The position numbers and the translations under genes were made by a program. A model generated the notes under the pieces. That model did no database searches. It worked only from the letters and a program-made list of their open reading frames with translations, and was not told where the DNA came from. From Sphingomonas sp. OK281 (GTDB lineage: Bacteria > Pseudomonadota > Alphaproteobacteria > Sphingomonadales > Sphingomonadaceae): a stretch of DNA of 64,000 nucleotides. Location: assembly GCF_900115295.1 (NCBI RefSeq), contig NZ_FOVZ01000005.1:124001-188000 (forward strand). The letters are read 5' to 3'. Shown in pieces: positions 61,314 through 64,000 of the stretch (the stretch's first letter is position 1; every line of letters starts with the position of its first letter).

Positions 61314-62297
61314 ATGTTTTCAGCCATCCTGATCGACAAGACCGATGCCGGCCAGACCGTAGCCGTCACGCAGGTCGACGAAGCCAATCTGCCGGAGGGC
61401 GACGTCACGATCGACGTCGCCTACTCGACGCTCAACTACAAGGACGGCCTCGCGATCACCGGCAAGGGCCCGGTGGTACGCAAGTTTCCTATGGTGCCGG
61501 GAATCGACCTTGTCGGCACCGTCCGCGAGTCCAGCCATGCCGACTGGAAGACTGGCGACACCGTCGTGCTCAACGGCTGGGGTGTCGGCGAGACGCATTG
61601 GGGCGGGCTCGGCCAGGTCGCGCGGTTGAAGGGCGATTGGCTGGTGTCGCTGCCGTCTGCGTTCACGCCGAAGCAGGCGATGGCGATCGGGACGGCGGGA
61701 TACACCGCCGCGCTGTGCGTCGAGGCACTGGTTTCGGCGGGCGTTACGCCCGACAAGGGCGAGGTCCTGGTGACCGGCGCGACCGGCGGCGTCGGCAGCG
61801 TCGCGGTCGCGCTGTTGGCGAAGCTCGGCTTCACCGTTGTCGCGGCGACCGGCAAGGCGTCCGAGGGCGAGTACCTGAAGACACTCGGCGCGACGTCGAT
61901 CATCGACCGTGCGGAACTCAGCGCACCGGGCAAGCCGTTCCAGAAGGAGCGCTGGGCGGCGGTGGTGGACTCGGTCGGCAGCAACACGCTCGCCAACGCG
62001 GTCGCTGCGACCAAATATGGCGGCGTCGTCGCGGCGTGCGGCCTTGCGCAGGGGGCGGATTTCCCGTCGTCGGTGATGCCGTTCATCCTGCGCGGTGTCA
62101 GCTTGCTCGGGATCGACAGCGTCATGGCGCCGAAGGCCAAACGCCTGGTCGCGTGGCAGCGGCTGGCGAACGATCTCGACCCGGCGCTGCTTGACTCGAT
62201 CGCTACCGAAGTCGGCCTCGCGGACGCGGTGCAGGCTGCGGCGGACCTGATTGACGGTAAGGTGCGCGGCCGCGTGCTGGTCGACGTGAACCGTTGA
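61314..62297 (+). CDS. acuI: AcuI/YhdH-type NADPH-dependent acryloyl-CoA reductase
   Basis: A 327-residue zinc-free medium-chain reductase. N-terminal pattern FSAILIDKTDAGQTVAVTQVDEANLPEGDV, YSTLNYKDGLAITGKGPVVRKFPMVPGIDLVG, LNGWGVGETHWGGLGQVAR, the NADPH motif VTGATGGVGSVAVALLAKLG and the ASEGEYLKTLGA loop are all typical of AcuI. Members reduce acryloyl-CoA to propionyl-CoA or other small enones. Placed next to an acyl-CoA synthetase, it may handle a short unsaturated acid fragment. The start ATG has GAGAG upstream. Confidence 0.88.
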   Translation: MFSAILIDKTDAGQTVAVTQVDEANLPEGDVTIDVAYSTLNYKDGLAITGKGPVVRKFPMVPGIDLVGTVRESSHADWKTGDTVVLNGWGVGETHWGGLGQVARLKGDWLVSLPSAFTPKQAMAIGTAGYTAALCVEALVSAGVTPDKGEVLVTGATGGVGSVAVALLAKLGFTVVAATGKASEGEYLKTLGATSIIDRAELSAPGKPFQKERWAAVVDSVGSNTLANAVAATKYGGVVAACGLAQGADFPSSVMPFILRGVSLLGIDSVMAPKAKRLVAWQRLANDLDPALLDSIATEVGLADAVQAAADLIDGKVRGRVLVDVNR

Positions 62298-62316
62298 TCC
62301 AAACAACAGGTGCATC

Positions 62317-64000
62317 ATGACCGAACCGCTCCCTTTGATCGTCGCCGGGCCGCCGCTTGCGGACGAGCCCGGCATCGGCGCGCTGACGCTCGGCGGGTGG
62401 TTGCGCGAAGTCACCGCGCTGTACGGCTCGAGCGAGGCGCTGGTGCTGCACGAGGCTGGGCTGGACGGCGTCGAGGTGACGATCCGCTGGTCTTATGACG
62501 ACCTATGGGAGCGTGCGAACGCGGTCGCCCGCGCGCTGATCGCGTGCGGGGTCGGGAAGGGTACGCGGGTCGGCGTGCTGATGACGAACCGGCCGGAATT
62601 CCTGTCAGCGGTGTTCGGTACGGCATTGGCGGGTGGGGTGGCGGCGACGCTCAGTACGTTCTCGACGCAGGCCGAACTGGATCACCTGCTGCAAAGCTCG
62701 GCCTGTTCGGTGCTGCTGCTCGAACGCACGGTGCTCAAGAAGGATTTCGTCGAGACGATCGGCGCGCTGGAGCCGGAGATAGCGACCGCGACGCCTGGTA
62801 TGCTGGCCTCGCTGCGGTTTCCGTTCCTGCGCCACATCGTATCGATCGGTGGCGGCGACGGCGGCGGTGGTGCCGTGGAGGCGTGGGATGCGTTCCTCGG
62901 GCGCGGCGATGGCGTGGCGCAGGCGCTGGTCGATGCGACTGCGGCGACCGTCACCCCGGCCGATCCGGGCGTGCTGTTCTTCTCGTCGGGATCGACCGCC
63001 AAGCCCAAGGGCATTCTCAGCGCACACCGTGGCCCGACGTTGCAGCTATGGCGCTGGAAACGCTTTCTGCAGGCGGGGCCGGATGCGCGCGCCTGGTCCG
63101 CCAACGGGTTCTTCTGGTCGGGCAATTTCGCGATGGCGATCGGCGGCGCGCTGTCGAGCGGTGGCAGCCTGATCCTCCAGGCGATTTTCCAGCCCGAGGA
63201 GGCGCTGGCGCTGATGGAGCGCGAGCGGGCGACGATGGCGTTCGCCTGGCCGCACCAATATGCGCAACTGGAAGGCGCTGCGAACTGGGCGGACGTCGAC
63301 CTGTCGAGCCTGCATTACGTCAACGTCGCGCTCGCGAAGCACCCGACGATCGACACCGACTGGCAGGAGCCGTGGTCGGCGTACGGCAATACCGAGACCT
63401 TCACGATCAGTGCAATCTACGATTCGGGTACGCCGGAGGCTAAGGCGGGCGTGGGGCACGGCTATCCGCTGGCGGGCAACGTGTTCAAGGTCGTCGATCC
63501 ACTGACCGGCGCGGTCGTGCCGCGTGGCGAACGCGGTGAACTCGCGGTTAAAGGCGCGACGATGATGCTCGGTTATATCGGCGTGCCGCTCGACGAGACG
63601 CTCGACGACGAGGGATTTTTCCGAACCGGCGATGGCGGTTATTTCGATGTGCAAGGCCGGCTGCACTGGGAGGGGCGGCTGAACGACATCATCAAGACAG
63701 GCGGCGCCAACGTCTCGCCGATCGAGATCGATACCGTGCTGAAGGCGCTACCCGGCGTGAAGGTAACGCAGACGGTCGGCGTGCCGCACGACACGCTGGG
63801 CGAGCTGGTCGTGACGTGCATCGTCCCGCATGTCGGCGCGACACTCGACGAGGAGGGCGTGCGTCGCTTCGCCAAGGAAAGTCTCGCTAGCTACAAGGTG
63901 CCGCGCCGCGTGCTGTTCTTCGGCGAGGACGAACTGGAACTGACCGGTAGCGCGAAGATCAAGACGGCGGATCTGAAGGCTTTGGTCGTCAAGCGGCTGG
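62317..64000 (+). CDS. AMP-forming acyl-CoA synthetase, 3' end cut off
   Basis: The first 561 residues of an ANL-family adenylating enzyme. Core motifs are A3 FFSSGSTAKPKGI (an alanine where glycine is usual), A5 AYGNTETF, A7 FFRTGDGGYFD, A8 EGRLNDIIKTGGANVSPIEID and an A10-like GSAKIKTADL with the catalytic lysine. So it is nearly complete at the window edge. It starts 19 bases after acuI. The substrate is a carboxylic acid of unknown identity activated to its CoA thioester for the catabolic pathway. Confidence 0.88.
   Translation, partial: MTEPLPLIVAGPPLADEPGIGALTLGGWLREVTALYGSSEALVLHEAGLDGVEVTIRWSYDDLWERANAVARALIACGVGKGTRVGVLMTNRPEFLSAVFGTALAGGVAATLSTFSTQAELDHLLQSSACSVLLLERTVLKKDFVETIGALEPEIATATPGMLASLRFPFLRHIVSIGGGDGGGGAVEAWDAFLGRGDGVAQALVDATAATVTPADPGVLFFSSGSTAKPKGILSAHRGPTLQLWRWKRFLQAGPDARAWSANGFFWSGNFAMAIGGALSSGGSLILQAIFQPEEALALMERERATMAFAWPHQYAQLEGAANWADVDLSSLHYVNVALAKHPTIDTDWQEPWSAYGNTETFTISAIYDSGTPEAKAGVGHGYPLAGNVFKVVDPLTGAVVPRGERGELAVKGATMMLGYIGVPLDETLDDEGFFRTGDGGYFDVQGRLHWEGRLNDIIKTGGANVSPIEIDTVLKALPGVKVTQTVGVPHDTLGELVVTCIVPHVGATLDEEGVRRFAKESLASYKVPRRVLFFGEDELELTGSAKIKTADLKALVVKRL

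Noticed and set aside
1..64000. tRNA genes, CRISPR arrays, insertion sequences or prophage
   Set aside because: No cloverleaf-type T-loop motif in intergenic regions, no regular direct-repeat array, and no transposase, integrase or phage protein among the readable frames.

Overview
The window is GC-rich, densely coded DNA from an alphaproteobacterium, most probably a sphingomonad (Sphingomonas or a close relative). The grounds are the protocatechuate/gallate 4,5-cleavage genes of the ligI/J/K/U type, three TonB-dependent receptors, a fused cysNC gene, and short palindromic intergenic repeats. This placement is inferred; no rRNA or housekeeping marker is present. I found no tRNA, rRNA, CRISPR array, insertion sequence or phage gene.

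Layout. (1) 1-7.1 kb: the end of a nitronate monooxygenase-like gene; then a FecI-FecR-TonB receptor locus in which fecR carries a 1-nt frameshift in a G8 tract and the receptor carries an in-frame amber codon; then a probable Tat-exported phosphoesterase and a conserved membrane-anchored protein of unknown function. (2) 7.1-15.1 kb: the lower protocatechuate/gallate meta-cleavage pathway. ligJ and ligI run leftward behind a LysR regulator with two N-terminal winged-helix domains; ligK, ligU, a DctA symporter and an OprB-type porin run rightward. (3) 15.2-19.4 kb, leftward: a 63-residue double-glycine-leader peptide, an HlyD adaptor and a C39-peptidase ABC exporter, with two strong hairpins between peptide and exporter genes. 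This is a compact peptide secretion system and the best candidate here for something undescribed. (4) 19.6-28.3 kb: a TetR regulator divergent from an RND tripartite efflux operon, followed by an OmpR-type response regulator and histidine kinase (an AdeRS/AdeABC-like layout).

(5) 28.3-64 kb: a large catabolic region of unknown substrate. It holds a DapB-fold dehydrogenase, a metal-dependent amidohydrolase, two aldehyde dehydrogenases, several SDRs, an NTF2-like protein, a Baeyer-Villiger-type monooxygenase, a Rieske oxygenase translationally coupled to a thiamine-diphosphate enzyme with altered cofactor motifs, and an NHL/SMP-30 propeller protein. Embedded in it is a run SDR - Zn-alcohol dehydrogenase - alkylsulfatase-like metallo-hydrolase - cysD - cysNC - cysQ, and a few kilobases away a PAPS-type sulfotransferase with two VOC proteins and a TIM-barrel isomerase. 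Everything needed to make PAPS, use it, remove PAP, and perhaps hydrolyse a sulfate ester is therefore clustered. Two TonB receptors, a TetR regulator, an AcuI-type reductase and the start of an acyl-CoA synthetase close the window.

How the parts fit: TonB receptors, OprB and DctA would bring in substrates; oxygenases and dehydrogenases would trim them; the lig genes would deliver pyruvate and oxaloacetate. The link between region 5 and the lig genes is inference only. Two near-identical-length (118 bp) inverted-repeat elements lie at 34.3 and 51.0 kb, and several near-perfect operator-like palindromes precede catabolic and efflux operons.
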